Under the pieces are notes generated by a model, which was given only the letters and a program-made list of their open reading frames with translations, searched no databases and was not told where the DNA came from. A DNA stretch of 34,960 nucleotides from Hyphomicrobiales bacterium (GTDB lineage: Bacteria > Pseudomonadota > Alphaproteobacteria > Rhizobiales > JAJFHC01): NCBI GenBank assembly GCA_021775835.1, contig JAJFHC010000212.1:1-34960 (forward strand), written 5' to 3'. Made by a program: the position numbers and the translations under genes. Every line of letters starts with the position of its first letter. Position 1 is the stretch's first letter. Below, one piece after another: positions 17,727-25,443 of the stretch.

Positions 17727-18123
17727 CAAGCGCGTTCCCGCTTGCGGTCAATAACAGGCACCGCTGGTATTGCTTCAATTTTGCCAAGTGTCCGGCAGTC
17801 TCGGGGCGCTTGAGAAATTTTTGGATGACTGCAACACCGGCGCTAAACGCGTCTTGTGGTGTTGCAGAGGACCGATATGTGCCCAGCGTATGTGTGAAGA
17901 GCAGTTTTTGCATCCACAAGTCGTGGTCTTCGCAAGATCAAATTGGGTGTCGTCTCCAATTTAGAGGCTATCGGGACGGGATCCACGACACCGATACACA
18001 AACAACAGTGTAAAACTCCCCGCAACTCACCCTCATTAACCTTCTGTTAACCATACCAGCATACCTAATTGGAGGCCGTTCAAACTGGGATTTGAGCGCA
18101 GTTTTTGTAAGGATTTGCGGATT
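17727..18123. other. Intergenic region upstream of the antiporter operon
   Basis: This is a 397-base gap without a convincing gene. Short frames inside it lack ribosome sites and family resemblance. It holds an inverted repeat with arms GGTGTCGT (17946-17953) and ACGACACC (17985-17992), and a perfect CtrA-type box (listed separately). A small RNA cannot be excluded, but there is no T-run after the repeat. Confidence 0.5.
18036..18050. promoter_or_regulatory. CtrA-type binding site TTAA-N7-TTAA
   Basis: TTAACCTTCTGTTAA matches the full CtrA consensus (two TTAA half sites separated by exactly seven bases; the second is followed by CC). It lies 73 bases before the ATG of the first antiporter gene, a distance suited to activation or repression at a promoter. 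The nearest regulator genes here are the DivJ-like kinase and MucR. CtrA itself is not in the window. Confidence 0.6.
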
Positions 18124-18612
18124 ATGGCAGTGGGCAGTTGGCGCTATGTCAGTTTAACGATTGCCCTCGCTGTTTTCTGGCTCGTGTTGTCGGGCCATTA
18201 CACTGTTCTCATTACATTTTTCGGAATTGTCTCGGTGTTGGGCACCGTTGCCCTCGCGCATCGGATGGCAATCGTCGATTCCGAAGGCCATCCGATTCAG
18301 CTTCTCCCGGCATCCGTGACCTATTGGCCCTGGCTGTTTTGGGAGATTGCCAAATCATCGGTGACTGTTGCGCGCATCATCGTTGATCCGCGGCTTCCCA
18401 TCTCGCCGACGATGGTCAGGGTGAAAGCCAGTCAGAAATCGGCCCTCGGCGTCAACATCTACGCCAATTCCATAACGTTGACCCCGGGCACGATCTCCGT
18501 AGAAGTCGAACGCGACGAAATCCTGGTTCACGCCATTACCCAATCGGGTGCAGCGGACGTAGAGCAGGGTGAAATGGACAGGCGCGTCTGCGCTTTTGAA
18601 GGGAAGTCGTGA
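18124..18612 (+). CDS. mrpE: Mrp-type antiporter subunit E
   Basis: This is a 162-residue MnhE/MrpE protein (PF01899) with two N-terminal membrane segments (about residues 8-45), then a conserved cytoplasmic part with VARIIVDPRLPISP, NSITLTPGT and VHAI. MrpE helps anchor the Mrp cation/proton antiporter. I prefer the ATG at 18124, with AAGGA ten bases upstream, over the TTG at 18115. It is the first gene of the operon. Its TGA overlaps the next ATG by one base (TGATG). The operon opens with subunit E rather than A. Confidence 0.93.
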   Translation: MAVGSWRYVSLTIALAVFWLVLSGHYTVLITFFGIVSVLGTVALAHRMAIVDSEGHPIQLLPASVTYWPWLFWEIAKSSVTVARIIVDPRLPISPTMVRVKASQKSALGVNIYANSITLTPGTISVEVERDEILVHAITQSGAADVEQGEMDRRVCAFEGKS

Positions 18613-18893
18613 TGTTCACCATGGCCGCCATTGCGATAACTGTGGCTCATATATTCGCCGTTATTCGTGCGTTGAAGGGGCCGACGGTGTTCGACCGGGT
18701 TCTGGCTGCCAACACGATCGGAACGGCAGCGATCATGCTTCTGGCAGTGGTCGGCTTTCTGACCGGACGGCCGGAGTTTCTCGACATAGGAATCACTTAC
18801 GGTCTGCTTAACCTGATCGGAACGCTCGCCGTTCTGAAGTTCTGGCGCTATGGCGACCTTGCTCATGACGGCGAGGAGGAGGGCACATCATGA
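18612..18893 (+). CDS. mrpF: Mrp-type antiporter subunit F
   Basis: This is a 93-residue, three-helix membrane protein of the MnhF/MrpF family (PF04066). The conserved stretch RALKGPTVFDRVLAANTIG near residues 18-36 and the buried 'DIGITYGLLNLIGTLAVLKF' helix are typical. The ATG at 18612 is used, although a GTG directly before it is also possible. The gene overlaps subunit G by four bases (ATGA). It is an ion-path subunit of the membrane complex. Confidence 0.92.
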   Translation: MFTMAAIAITVAHIFAVIRALKGPTVFDRVLAANTIGTAAIMLLAVVGFLTGRPEFLDIGITYGLLNLIGTLAVLKFWRYGDLAHDGEEEGTS

Positions 18894-19246
18894 TGAGTGT
18901 CCTGCTGGATGGCCTCAGTTGGGCCTTTCTGACCGCCGGCGCCGCATTTTATGTGATCGGTGCCTATGGTCTCATGAAAATGCCTGACGTGTTTACCCGC
19001 ATGCACGCAACCAGCGTATCCGATACCTTTGGCGCCGCACTGATACTCATCGGCATGATGTTTCAAACGGTCGACCCTCTGGTCCTGGTCAGGTTGGTCA
19101 TCATCCTGGCGCTGTTGCTCTACACCGGGCCGGTGGCAACCCACGCCCTGGCACAGGCCTCTCTGACCGCCGGCCTCAAACCAATTCTCAGCGACCGGGC
19201 ACCTGTCCAGGCGTCGACTTCAGACAACGTGGAGGATCGGTCATAG
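18890..19246 (+). CDS. mrpG: Mrp-type antiporter subunit G
   Basis: This is a 118-residue MnhG/MrpG protein (PF03334) with three membrane helices. The core FYVIGAYGLMKMPDVFTRMHATS, near residues 20-42, is the family signature. The C-terminal tail after about residue 85 is polar. It ends in TAG at 19244-19246, where the stop overlaps a possible ATA start of the next gene (ATAG). It is probably co-transcribed and translationally linked with its neighbours. Confidence 0.93.
   Translation: MMSVLLDGLSWAFLTAGAAFYVIGAYGLMKMPDVFTRMHATSVSDTFGAALILIGMMFQTVDPLVLVRLVIILALLLYTGPVATHALAQASLTAGLKPILSDRAPVQASTSDNVEDRS
19231..19236 (+). promoter_or_regulatory. Ribosome binding site GGAGGA pointing to an ATA start at 19243
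   Basis: GGAGGA ends six bases before ATA (19243-19245), which overlaps the mrpG stop as ATAG. The nearest normal start, ATG at 19261, lies 24 bases past this site, which is too far. Typical homologues begin near this point with a sequence like MxExxI. Confidence 0.45.
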
Positions 19247-19260
19247 AAGCCTTTATCAAT

Positions 19261-19800
19261 ATGGTCCTCCTGACCCTGATGGCCGCCGTGACCATCGGTG
19301 TCGTGCGTGTCAGGAACCTCTTTTCGGTGGTTGTCCTCGGTGGCATCTACAGTTTTCTGATGGCCAGTGTCCTGATCGTGCTCGACGCCGTGGATGTTGC
19401 CATGACCGAGGCCTCGGTCGGCGCGGGCATCTCCACGGTGTTGATGCTCAGTGTTCTCTATTTGACCAAGACCGAGGAATCGACACCGCGACACTCCCCG
19501 ATCCTGCCGCTGTTTGTTGCAGTCGTAACAGCTGCCGTTCTTATCTACGGCACGCTCGATTTTGCACCGTTCGGCCTAGCCGACACACCGGTTCATCGCA
19601 ATGTGGGACCTTACTATCTGGAGCAATCCATCCCCCAGACCGGTGTGCCGAACGTCGTAACATCTGTGCTGGCCAGTTACCGGGGCTTTGACACTCTTGG
19701 CGAAACGGCCGTGATCTTCACGGCCGGAATCGCTGTGTTGCTGCTGCTGCGCGGCGGCCGGCGCAAGCCGCGGAAACCATCGGAGGCTGAGGACGTATGA
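19261..19800 (+). CDS. MbhD/MbhE-like subunit (detached C-terminal part of MrpA)
   Basis: This protein (179 residues from the ATG at 19261) matches the MbhD and MbhE segments that form the C-terminus of MrpA in classical Mrp systems. The segment VRNLFSVVVLGGIYSFLMASVLIVLDAVDVAMTEASVGAG is the MbhD core; its acidic TEA residue lies in a membrane helix of the ion path. The second half has two further helices. If translation begins at ATA 19243 the protein gains six residues (IEAFIN) that resemble homologue starts. It overlaps mrpB by four bases. It stands as an independent gene, so the complex resembles Mbh/Mbs layouts. Confidence 0.88.
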   Translation: MVLLTLMAAVTIGVVRVRNLFSVVVLGGIYSFLMASVLIVLDAVDVAMTEASVGAGISTVLMLSVLYLTKTEESTPRHSPILPLFVAVVTAAVLIYGTLDFAPFGLADTPVHRNVGPYYLEQSIPQTGVPNVVTSVLASYRGFDTLGETAVIFTAGIAVLLLLRGGRRKPRKPSEAEDV

Positions 19801-20213
19801 AACGCGATATCGTCCTGCGCATCACGGCCAAGTTGATTCTGCCATTCATCCTGGTGTTCGCGCTCTACGTCCAGTTCCATGGCGATTATGGCCCCGGTGG
19901 CGGATTCCAGGCTGGTGTGATTGCTGCGGCGGCAATCGTTCTCTATTCGATCATCTACGGTCTGCCGGCCGCTCAGAGAATGGCGCCCCCCGAAATTGTC
20001 AGGCTTTTGATCCCCGCAGGAGTCGGGCTTTATACCGGTGTCGGCGTCGTAGCCATGTTCATGGGTGGTAACTTTCTGGAGTATTCAGTCCTGGAGCATG
20101 ACCCCGTTGCCGGTCAGCACCTGGGCATTCTTCTGGTCGAACTGGGCGTCCTCATCACTGTTTCGGGGACAATGGTCTCCATATTCTATGCCTTTGCGGG
20201 CAGGGGGCGTTGA
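19797..20213 (+). CDS. mrpB: Mrp-type antiporter subunit B
   Basis: This is a 138-residue MnhB/MrpB protein (PF04039) with four membrane helices. The conserved loop HGDYGPGGGFQAGVI near residues 29-43 is diagnostic. Helix four carries GILLVELGV, with an embedded Glu. The start overlaps the previous stop (ATGA), and the stop overlaps mrpC by one base. No separate promoter is seen. Confidence 0.94.
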   Translation: MKRDIVLRITAKLILPFILVFALYVQFHGDYGPGGGFQAGVIAAAAIVLYSIIYGLPAAQRMAPPEIVRLLIPAGVGLYTGVGVVAMFMGGNFLEYSVLEHDPVAGQHLGILLVELGVLITVSGTMVSIFYAFAGRGR

Positions 20214-20578
20214 TGGGCGCGCTTCTGGAAATCGTCAATTACTACAACCTCTGGATCACCGTGTTCCTCATGGTTTCAGGTCTCTATGTGGTGGTGGCCC
20301 GTGGCAACATGGTCAAGAAACTGGTCGGGCTGGGCCTGTTTCAAACGTCCGTCTATCTGCTGTACGTGTCCCCCGGCAAGATACTCGGCGGCACGCCTCC
20401 CATTCTGGCCGACGGGTTCACCGTCTATTCCAATCCCCTGCCGCATGTGTTGATCCTAACCGCTATCGTCGTCGGCGTGGCGACGCTTGCCTTGGGACTG
20501 GCGCTTGTTGTTCGCATCAACGAGGCGTTCGGCACCATCGAAGAAGACGAGATTTTTGAAAGGGGCGCCGGCGAATGA
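20213..20578 (+). CDS. mrpC: Mrp-type antiporter subunit C (NuoK-like)
   Basis: This is a 121-residue NuoK/MrpC homologue with three membrane helices. The pattern GLYVVVARGNMVKKLVGLGLFQTSVYLL, then PLPHVLILTAIVVGVATLALGLAL, is characteristic, including the conserved 'LTAIVVG' ion-path helix. The ATG at 20213 is preceded by a GGGGG-rich site. An in-frame TTG directly upstream is less likely. The stop overlaps the D1 gene by four bases. Confidence 0.94.
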   Translation: MGALLEIVNYYNLWITVFLMVSGLYVVVARGNMVKKLVGLGLFQTSVYLLYVSPGKILGGTPPILADGFTVYSNPLPHVLILTAIVVGVATLALGLALVVRINEAFGTIEEDEIFERGAGE

Positions 20579-22056
20579 CGATGGCCAATCTGCCGGCCCT
20601 TCAGGTCGTCATTCCACTGTTTGCGGCAATCATCTGCGCCTTTCTCAGGCGTGGATCGCTGGCATGGTGCGTGTCGCTGGTTGCCGCCTGGTCCATGCCC
20701 GTTGTATCCCTGACGTTGTTGACGGAAGTCCTGTCGAATGGGCCCATTTCCTATGAGATGGGCGGCTGGAAACCGCCATTCGGCATTGAGTACAGGGTCG
20801 ATGTCGCCAGTGCCTTCGTGCTGACCTTGGTGTCGACGATAGGTGCTGTCGTCATGCCATACGCCCGCGCCAGTGTTGCCCAGGAAATCGACGCCGACCA
20901 GCAGTCTTGGTTCTACACGATGTTCCTTTTGTGCCTGACTGGTTTGCTCGGGATCGTGATCACCAACGATGCCTTCAACACATTTGTGTTCCTCGAAGTT
21001 TCGTCATTGTCGACTTACGCCCTGATTGCCCTCGGCAAAGACCGGCGCGCCTTGCTCGCCGCGTATCAATATCTGATCATGGGAACCATCGGGGCGACGT
21101 TCTTCGTGATCGGGGTAGGCATGCTCTATTCGGTCACCGGAACTCTCAACCTGACCGACCTGGCGACCAGGTTGCCGGTCATTGAATACACCAGGCCGGT
21201 TTATGCGGCACTGGCATTCATCACGGTCGGGATTTCGCTAAAACTGGCCTTGTTCCCGCTTCATGTCTGGCTGCCGAACGCCTACGCCTATGCACCATCC
21301 GTGGCCACCGTCTTCCTGGCTGCCACCGCGACCAAGGTTGCGGTCTACCTGCTGCTCAGGTTCCTCTTCTCGGTCTTCGGCGTTCAGATCGTTTTTGACA
21401 CTCTGCCCGTCACGCAGATATTCCTGGTGCTCTCCGTCTGCGCCATGTTCGGTGCCTCCATTGTGGCCATATTCGAAGACGACCTGAAGCGCATGCTGGC
21501 TTACTCGTCTGTTGCGCAGATCGGCTACATCACGTTGGGCTTGTGTCTAGCCAACCAGTCGGGCGTCACCGGGTCGATGGTCCATTTGTTCAATCACGCC
21601 ATCATGAAGGCGGCATTGTTCATGGCACTGGGGGCCGTTGTCTTCCGGTTGGGATCTGCCAAGCTCAGCGACATGTCCGGTCTTGGTCGGACGATGCCGA
21701 TCACTATGGGCGCCTTCGTGATTGCCGGTCTCGCCATCATTGGCACCCCTGGAACCGTCGGCTTTGTCAGCAAATGGTATCTGGGTGTAGCCGCAATGGA
21801 AAAGGGCTGGTGGTGGCTGTTGTTCCTGATTGTCGCGAGTTCCCTGATATCAGTCGTCTATGTCGGCAAGGTCGTGGAAGCGGTGTGGTTTCGTGAACCG
21901 ACTGACGCCTGTGCCAAAGCCAGCGAACCGCCGATGTCGATGCTGGTACCGATGATGCTCCTGGTCATCTTCACGGTCTATTTCGGAATTGATACGCGCC
22001 TGACGGCGGGAATTGCGTCGCAGGCTGCGGAAACACTGTTGGCTGGATTCAAATGA
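20575..22056 (+). CDS. mrpD: Mrp-type antiporter subunit D1 (NuoM/N-like)
   Basis: This is a 493-residue proton-conducting transporter with about 14 membrane helices. The ion-path residues expected for this superfamily are all present: E141 in VFLEVSSLS, K223 and H230 in the segment KLALFPLHVW, K254 in TATKVAVY, and H341/K345 in FNHAIMKAALF. It is therefore predicted fully competent for proton translocation. It sits between mrpC and D2 with four-base overlaps on each side. It is closest to classical MrpD. Confidence 0.94.
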   Translation: MTMANLPALQVVIPLFAAIICAFLRRGSLAWCVSLVAAWSMPVVSLTLLTEVLSNGPISYEMGGWKPPFGIEYRVDVASAFVLTLVSTIGAVVMPYARASVAQEIDADQQSWFYTMFLLCLTGLLGIVITNDAFNTFVFLEVSSLSTYALIALGKDRRALLAAYQYLIMGTIGATFFVIGVGMLYSVTGTLNLTDLATRLPVIEYTRPVYAALAFITVGISLKLALFPLHVWLPNAYAYAPSVATVFLAATATKVAVYLLLRFLFSVFGVQIVFDTLPVTQIFLVLSVCAMFGASIVAIFEDDLKRMLAYSSVAQIGYITLGLCLANQSGVTGSMVHLFNHAIMKAALFMALGAVVFRLGSAKLSDMSGLGRTMPITMGAFVIAGLAIIGTPGTVGFVSKWYLGVAAMEKGWWWLLFLIVASSLISVVYVGKVVEAVWFREPTDACAKASEPPMSMLVPMMLLVIFTVYFGIDTRLTAGIASQAAETLLAGFK

Positions 22057-23510
22057 GCCCGGAAAATCTCATCATAACGGCCTTGTGCCTGCCGCTTGCA
22101 GGCGTCTTGCTCATTGCGCTGTGCAATCGCCAGCCGAATCTACGTGAAGCGGTGACACTGACAACCGCCGGCGCCTTGTTCGTCATCGTTCTGCAGATCT
22201 ATGGCCACGTGGCCACCGGCGTTACGCCGAGCATTGTCCTGGTAACGGTTGTCCCGGGTCTCGATCTGGCCTTTTCGGTCGAGCCATTGGGAATGCTCTT
22301 TGCCTTGATCGCATCGGGTTTGTGGATCGTCAATTCGATCTACTCGATCGGATACATGCGAGGCAACAACGAGCCGCGCCAGACCCCGTTCTACATGTGT
22401 TTTGCTGCAGCGATTGCCAGTACGTTGGGTATTGCGTTTGCAGAGAACCTGTTCACGCTGTTCATCTTCTATGAAGTGCTGACCCTGTCCACCTACCCAT
22501 TGGTGACGCACAAGGGCAATGAAGATGCCAAGCGGGGCGGACGCATTTACCTGATGCTGCTGCTTGGCACTTCCATGGTTCTCCTGTTGCCGGCGATTAT
22601 CTGGACCTGGGCGATCACCGGCACCCTGTCGTTCTCGCCGGGCGGAATTCTCGCGGGCAAGGTTGACGACGGTTTTGTCGGTATTCTCCTCGCACTCTAT
22701 GTATTCGGTATCGGAAAAGCAGCCCTCATGCCGTTCCATCGGTGGCTGCCGGCTGCGATGGTCGCTCCCACACCGGTCAGTGCCTTGTTGCATGCTGTGG
22801 CGGTGGTCAAGGCCGGCGTGTTCAGTGTGCTCAAGGTCGTGGTGTATGTATTCGGAATTGACCTGCTTCGCGACAGCGGTTCGAGCAACTGGCTGCTTTA
22901 TGCCGCCGGGGCAACCGTGCTCATCGCGTCCGTGATTGCGCTGCGCCAGGACAACCTCAAGAAGCGGTTGGCCTATTCGACAGTGAGTCAGCTCTCCTAT
23001 GTCATCCTTGCCGCGGCGATTCTTACTCCTATTTCCGCTATCGGTGCGGCGATGCACATCGCCGCTCATGCCGTGAGCAAGATTACACTGTTCTTTGCCG
23101 CCGGCTCGATCTACACGGCAGCGCACTACACCGAGATCAGTCAACTGAACGGAATTGGCCGGCGAATGCCGTGGACGATGGCAGCCTTCGGCATCGGTGC
23201 GATCAGCATGATTGGCGTGCCGCCGACCGCAGGCTTCCTGGGAAAGTGGTTCATGTTTCTGGGCGCGATGGAAACCCAGCAGTGGGTTGCCGTCGGGGTT
23301 ATCATCACGAGCACGTTGCTGAACGCGGCCTATTTCCTGCCGATTGTCGTCCGGGCATTTTTTGTCGCGCCCGACAAGGGGTCTCCTGAACATGGCGAGG
23401 CGCCGCTGCCGATCGTGATCGCGCTGACGGCAACGGCGGCCGCAACGGTGCTGCTGTTCCTGTTTCCGGAGGTTCCGCTGGGCCTCGCGCGCGCCATGGT
23501 AGGAGGATAG
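22053..23510 (+). CDS. Mrp-type antiporter subunit D2 (NuoM/N-like)
   Basis: This is a 485-residue second antiporter-like subunit, distinct from D1. Key residues are again intact: E141 in FYEVLTLS, K222 and H229 in the segment KAALMPFHRW, K253 in AVVKAGVF, and H339/K343 in IAAHAVSKITLF. The motif HRWLPAAMVAPTPVSALLHAVAVVKAG is NuoL/MrpA-like, so it may fill the place of the MrpA N-terminal domain. It starts in a four-base overlap with D1. Its stop is immediately followed by the small membrane protein gene. Confidence 0.93.
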   Translation: MSPENLIITALCLPLAGVLLIALCNRQPNLREAVTLTTAGALFVIVLQIYGHVATGVTPSIVLVTVVPGLDLAFSVEPLGMLFALIASGLWIVNSIYSIGYMRGNNEPRQTPFYMCFAAAIASTLGIAFAENLFTLFIFYEVLTLSTYPLVTHKGNEDAKRGGRIYLMLLLGTSMVLLLPAIIWTWAITGTLSFSPGGILAGKVDDGFVGILLALYVFGIGKAALMPFHRWLPAAMVAPTPVSALLHAVAVVKAGVFSVLKVVVYVFGIDLLRDSGSSNWLLYAAGATVLIASVIALRQDNLKKRLAYSTVSQLSYVILAAAILTPISAIGAAMHIAAHAVSKITLFFAAGSIYTAAHYTEISQLNGIGRRMPWTMAAFGIGAISMIGVPPTAGFLGKWFMFLGAMETQQWVAVGVIITSTLLNAAYFLPIVVRAFFVAPDKGSPEHGEAPLPIVIALTATAAATVLLFLFPEVPLGLARAMVGG

Positions 23511-23513
23511 GTG

Positions 23514-23750
23514 ATGGACGATCACTGGCTCGTACGCCCCAAGACAATCAAGGCCCTGTGGTGGGGCGGTTGCGGCATTCTTGCACTCACGGTTCTCGCC
23601 GACCTGGTTGTTCATCATCATCCGCATTTTGGTGTCGACGGAACATTTGGTTTCGCGGCATGGTTCGGTTTCGTGAGCTGCGTCGTTCTTGTCGGCGGGT
23701 CCAAAGCCCTCGGCGCCTTGCTGAAGCGACGGGATACCTACTATGACTGA
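23514..23750 (+). CDS. Small two-helix membrane protein of unknown function in antiporter operon
   Basis: This is a 78-residue protein (79 if the GTG at 23511 is used) with two hydrophobic segments, about residues 15-32 and 44-63. They are separated by a histidine-rich loop VVHHHPHFGVDGTFGF. An excellent AGGAGG lies seven bases before the GTG and ten before the ATG. The protein ends with LLKRRDTYYD, and its stop lies inside the D3 gene (eight-base overlap). It is not a known Mrp subunit. Placement between two antiporter subunits suggests an accessory or assembly subunit of the complex. Confidence 0.85.
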   Translation: MDDHWLVRPKTIKALWWGGCGILALTVLADLVVHHHPHFGVDGTFGFAAWFGFVSCVVLVGGSKALGALLKRRDTYYD

Positions 23751-25443
23751 CGGCTCCTCGATACCACCCGGCCTCATCATGATCCTCGCCGGTTTGGTCC
23801 TGCCGTTCCTTCGCGGCAACCTGCGCACACTCGCCCTGCTCGCCGCGCCGGTGTTGGCGTTGATTGCCGTCTGGTCGGTTCCCAACGGCATTTCGCTGAC
23901 TTATGACTATCTCGGTTACGAGTTGATACTTGTAAAGGCCGATGCGCTGAGTAGGCTGTTTGCCACCATTTTTTGCATCATGGGTTTCGGTGGCGCCCTG
24001 TTTGCACTGAACCAGAGACGCACGACCGAGTTGGCGTCGGCGTTTGTCTATGCCGGTTCCGCGGTCGGGGTGACATTTTGCGGCGATCTGATCAGCCTGT
24101 TTGTGTTCTGGGAGATCATGGCCGTGGCATCGACCATCGTCGTCTGGTGCGGCGGCGATAACGCCCGCAAGGCCGGCATCCGCTATGCGTCGATCCACTT
24201 CCTCGGCGGTGTACTGCTGATGGCCGGAATTGCAGGGGAGATTTCGGCCACCGGGTCGATCGCCTTCCAGGCCATGATGCCCGACAGCCCGGCTCGCTGG
24301 CTGATCCTCGCGGGCTTCCTCATTAATGCCGGAGCGCCGCCGTTGTCGGCATGGTTGCCCGATGCCTATCCTGAAGGGTCCTGGAGCGGCACTGTGTTCC
24401 TCTCCGCGTTCACCACAAAGACGGCGGTTTTTGTCCTCATGCGTGGTTTCCCCGGGGCGGAGATCCTGATCTTCATCGGTCTCTACATGGTTTTCTACGG
24501 CATCGTCTATGCGATCCTGGAGAACGACATGAGGCGCATTCTGGCCTACAGCATCATAAACCAGGTCGGTTTCATGGTTTGCGGAATTGGCATCGGCACC
24601 GAGATGGCGCTCAATGGTGCAGCGTCCCATGCGTTTGCGCACATAATCTACAAGGCGCTGCTGCTCATGTCGGCAGGGTCCGTTCTGCTGATGACCGGCA
24701 AGCGCAAGTGTACGGATCTGGGCGGGCTGTTCCGGACCATGCCGCTAACTGCGACCTGCGGTATCGTCGGCGCGTTGGCCATCTCGGCATTCCCGTTCAC
24801 CTCCGGCTTTGTCAGCAAGTCGATGATCTCCCAGGCGGCGGCCGACCAGCACCTGGCGATTGTCTGGCTATTGCTCGCAGCGGCATCGGCTGGTGTGTTC
24901 CTACACGCAGGAATCAAGTTCCCGTGGTTCGTGTTCTTCCAGAAGGACTCAGGAATGAGGCCCGACGAACCGCCGTGGAACATGAAGGCCGCCATGGTTC
25001 TATTCTCGATACTGTGCATCGCCATCGGCGTCATCCCAGGACCGCTCTATGATCTGTTACCCTATGCTGTCGACTATGTGCCCTATACGGGAAGTCACGT
25101 CGTCAGTCAGCTACAGCTTCTTCTGTTCTCCGGACTCGCATTCTTCCTCCTGCTCGGGATACTGAAAAGGACCCTTACCATTACGCTGGACTTCGATTGG
25201 GTCTACCGCAGGTTAGGGCGTGCGCTTGCCGCCGCATTCGATGCTAAGAGCACCACGGCCTGGACGGCTTTTGTTGAACGCGTGTCTCGCACGGTCTATG
25301 CGTTCGTATCGACTTTGCACCGTCATCATGGTCCCCACGGCGTCCTGGCCAGAACCTGGCCCACCGGCAGCATGGCATTCTGGGCGACATTCCTGCTGGG
25401 CACATACCTCATTGTTTATTTCCTGCTCGCGACGCCTTCATAA
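23743..25443 (+). CDS. Mrp-type antiporter subunit D3 with altered ion path
   Basis: This is a 566-residue third NuoL/M/N-like subunit. E124 (VFWEIMAV), K226 (FTTKTAVF) and H300/K304 (FAHIIYKALLL) are kept. The position of the central lysine is N195 and that of the nearby histidine is S202 (INAGAPPLSAW instead of K-x6-H-x-W). After residue 460 a long extension (about 470-540, amphipathic) leads to a final membrane helix, resembling the lateral arm of NuoL. It is the last gene of the operon. It may be a terminal, partly inactive or coupling subunit. Confidence 0.92.
   Translation: MTDGSSIPPGLIMILAGLVLPFLRGNLRTLALLAAPVLALIAVWSVPNGISLTYDYLGYELILVKADALSRLFATIFCIMGFGGALFALNQRRTTELASAFVYAGSAVGVTFCGDLISLFVFWEIMAVASTIVVWCGGDNARKAGIRYASIHFLGGVLLMAGIAGEISATGSIAFQAMMPDSPARWLILAGFLINAGAPPLSAWLPDAYPEGSWSGTVFLSAFTTKTAVFVLMRGFPGAEILIFIGLYMVFYGIVYAILENDMRRILAYSIINQVGFMVCGIGIGTEMALNGAASHAFAHIIYKALLLMSAGSVLLMTGKRKCTDLGGLFRTMPLTATCGIVGALAISAFPFTSGFVSKSMISQAAADQHLAIVWLLLAAASAGVFLHAGIKFPWFVFFQKDSGMRPDEPPWNMKAAMVLFSILCIAIGVIPGPLYDLLPYAVDYVPYTGSHVVSQLQLLLFSGLAFFLLLGILKRTLTITLDFDWVYRRLGRALAAAFDAKSTTAWTAFVERVSRTVYAFVSTLHRHHGPHGVLARTWPTGSMAFWATFLLGTYLIVYFLLATPS

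Noticed and set aside
17599..17919. Minus-strand 106-codon frame overlapping the end of the first DUF2336 gene
   Set aside because: It overlaps a well-supported gene, has no ribosome site and no family resemblance.
17810..18013. Plus-strand short frames in the gap before the antiporter operon
   Set aside because: No ribosome site, biased composition without membrane or domain signs, and competing frames over the same bases.
22140..23891. Very long minus-strand open frame (583 codons) opposite the D2 gene
   Set aside because: It is a shadow of a membrane protein gene in GC-rich DNA: rich in Arg, Gln, His and Gly, no domain pattern, and entirely opposite well-supported genes.
18124..25443. 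Alternative reading of the operon as a DAB-type inorganic carbon pump or a membrane-bound hydrogenase
   Set aside because: No DabA/DUF2309 partner and no NiFe hydrogenase or NuoB/C/D/I-like genes are present. Subunits E, F, G, B and C are specifically Mrp/Mnh type.
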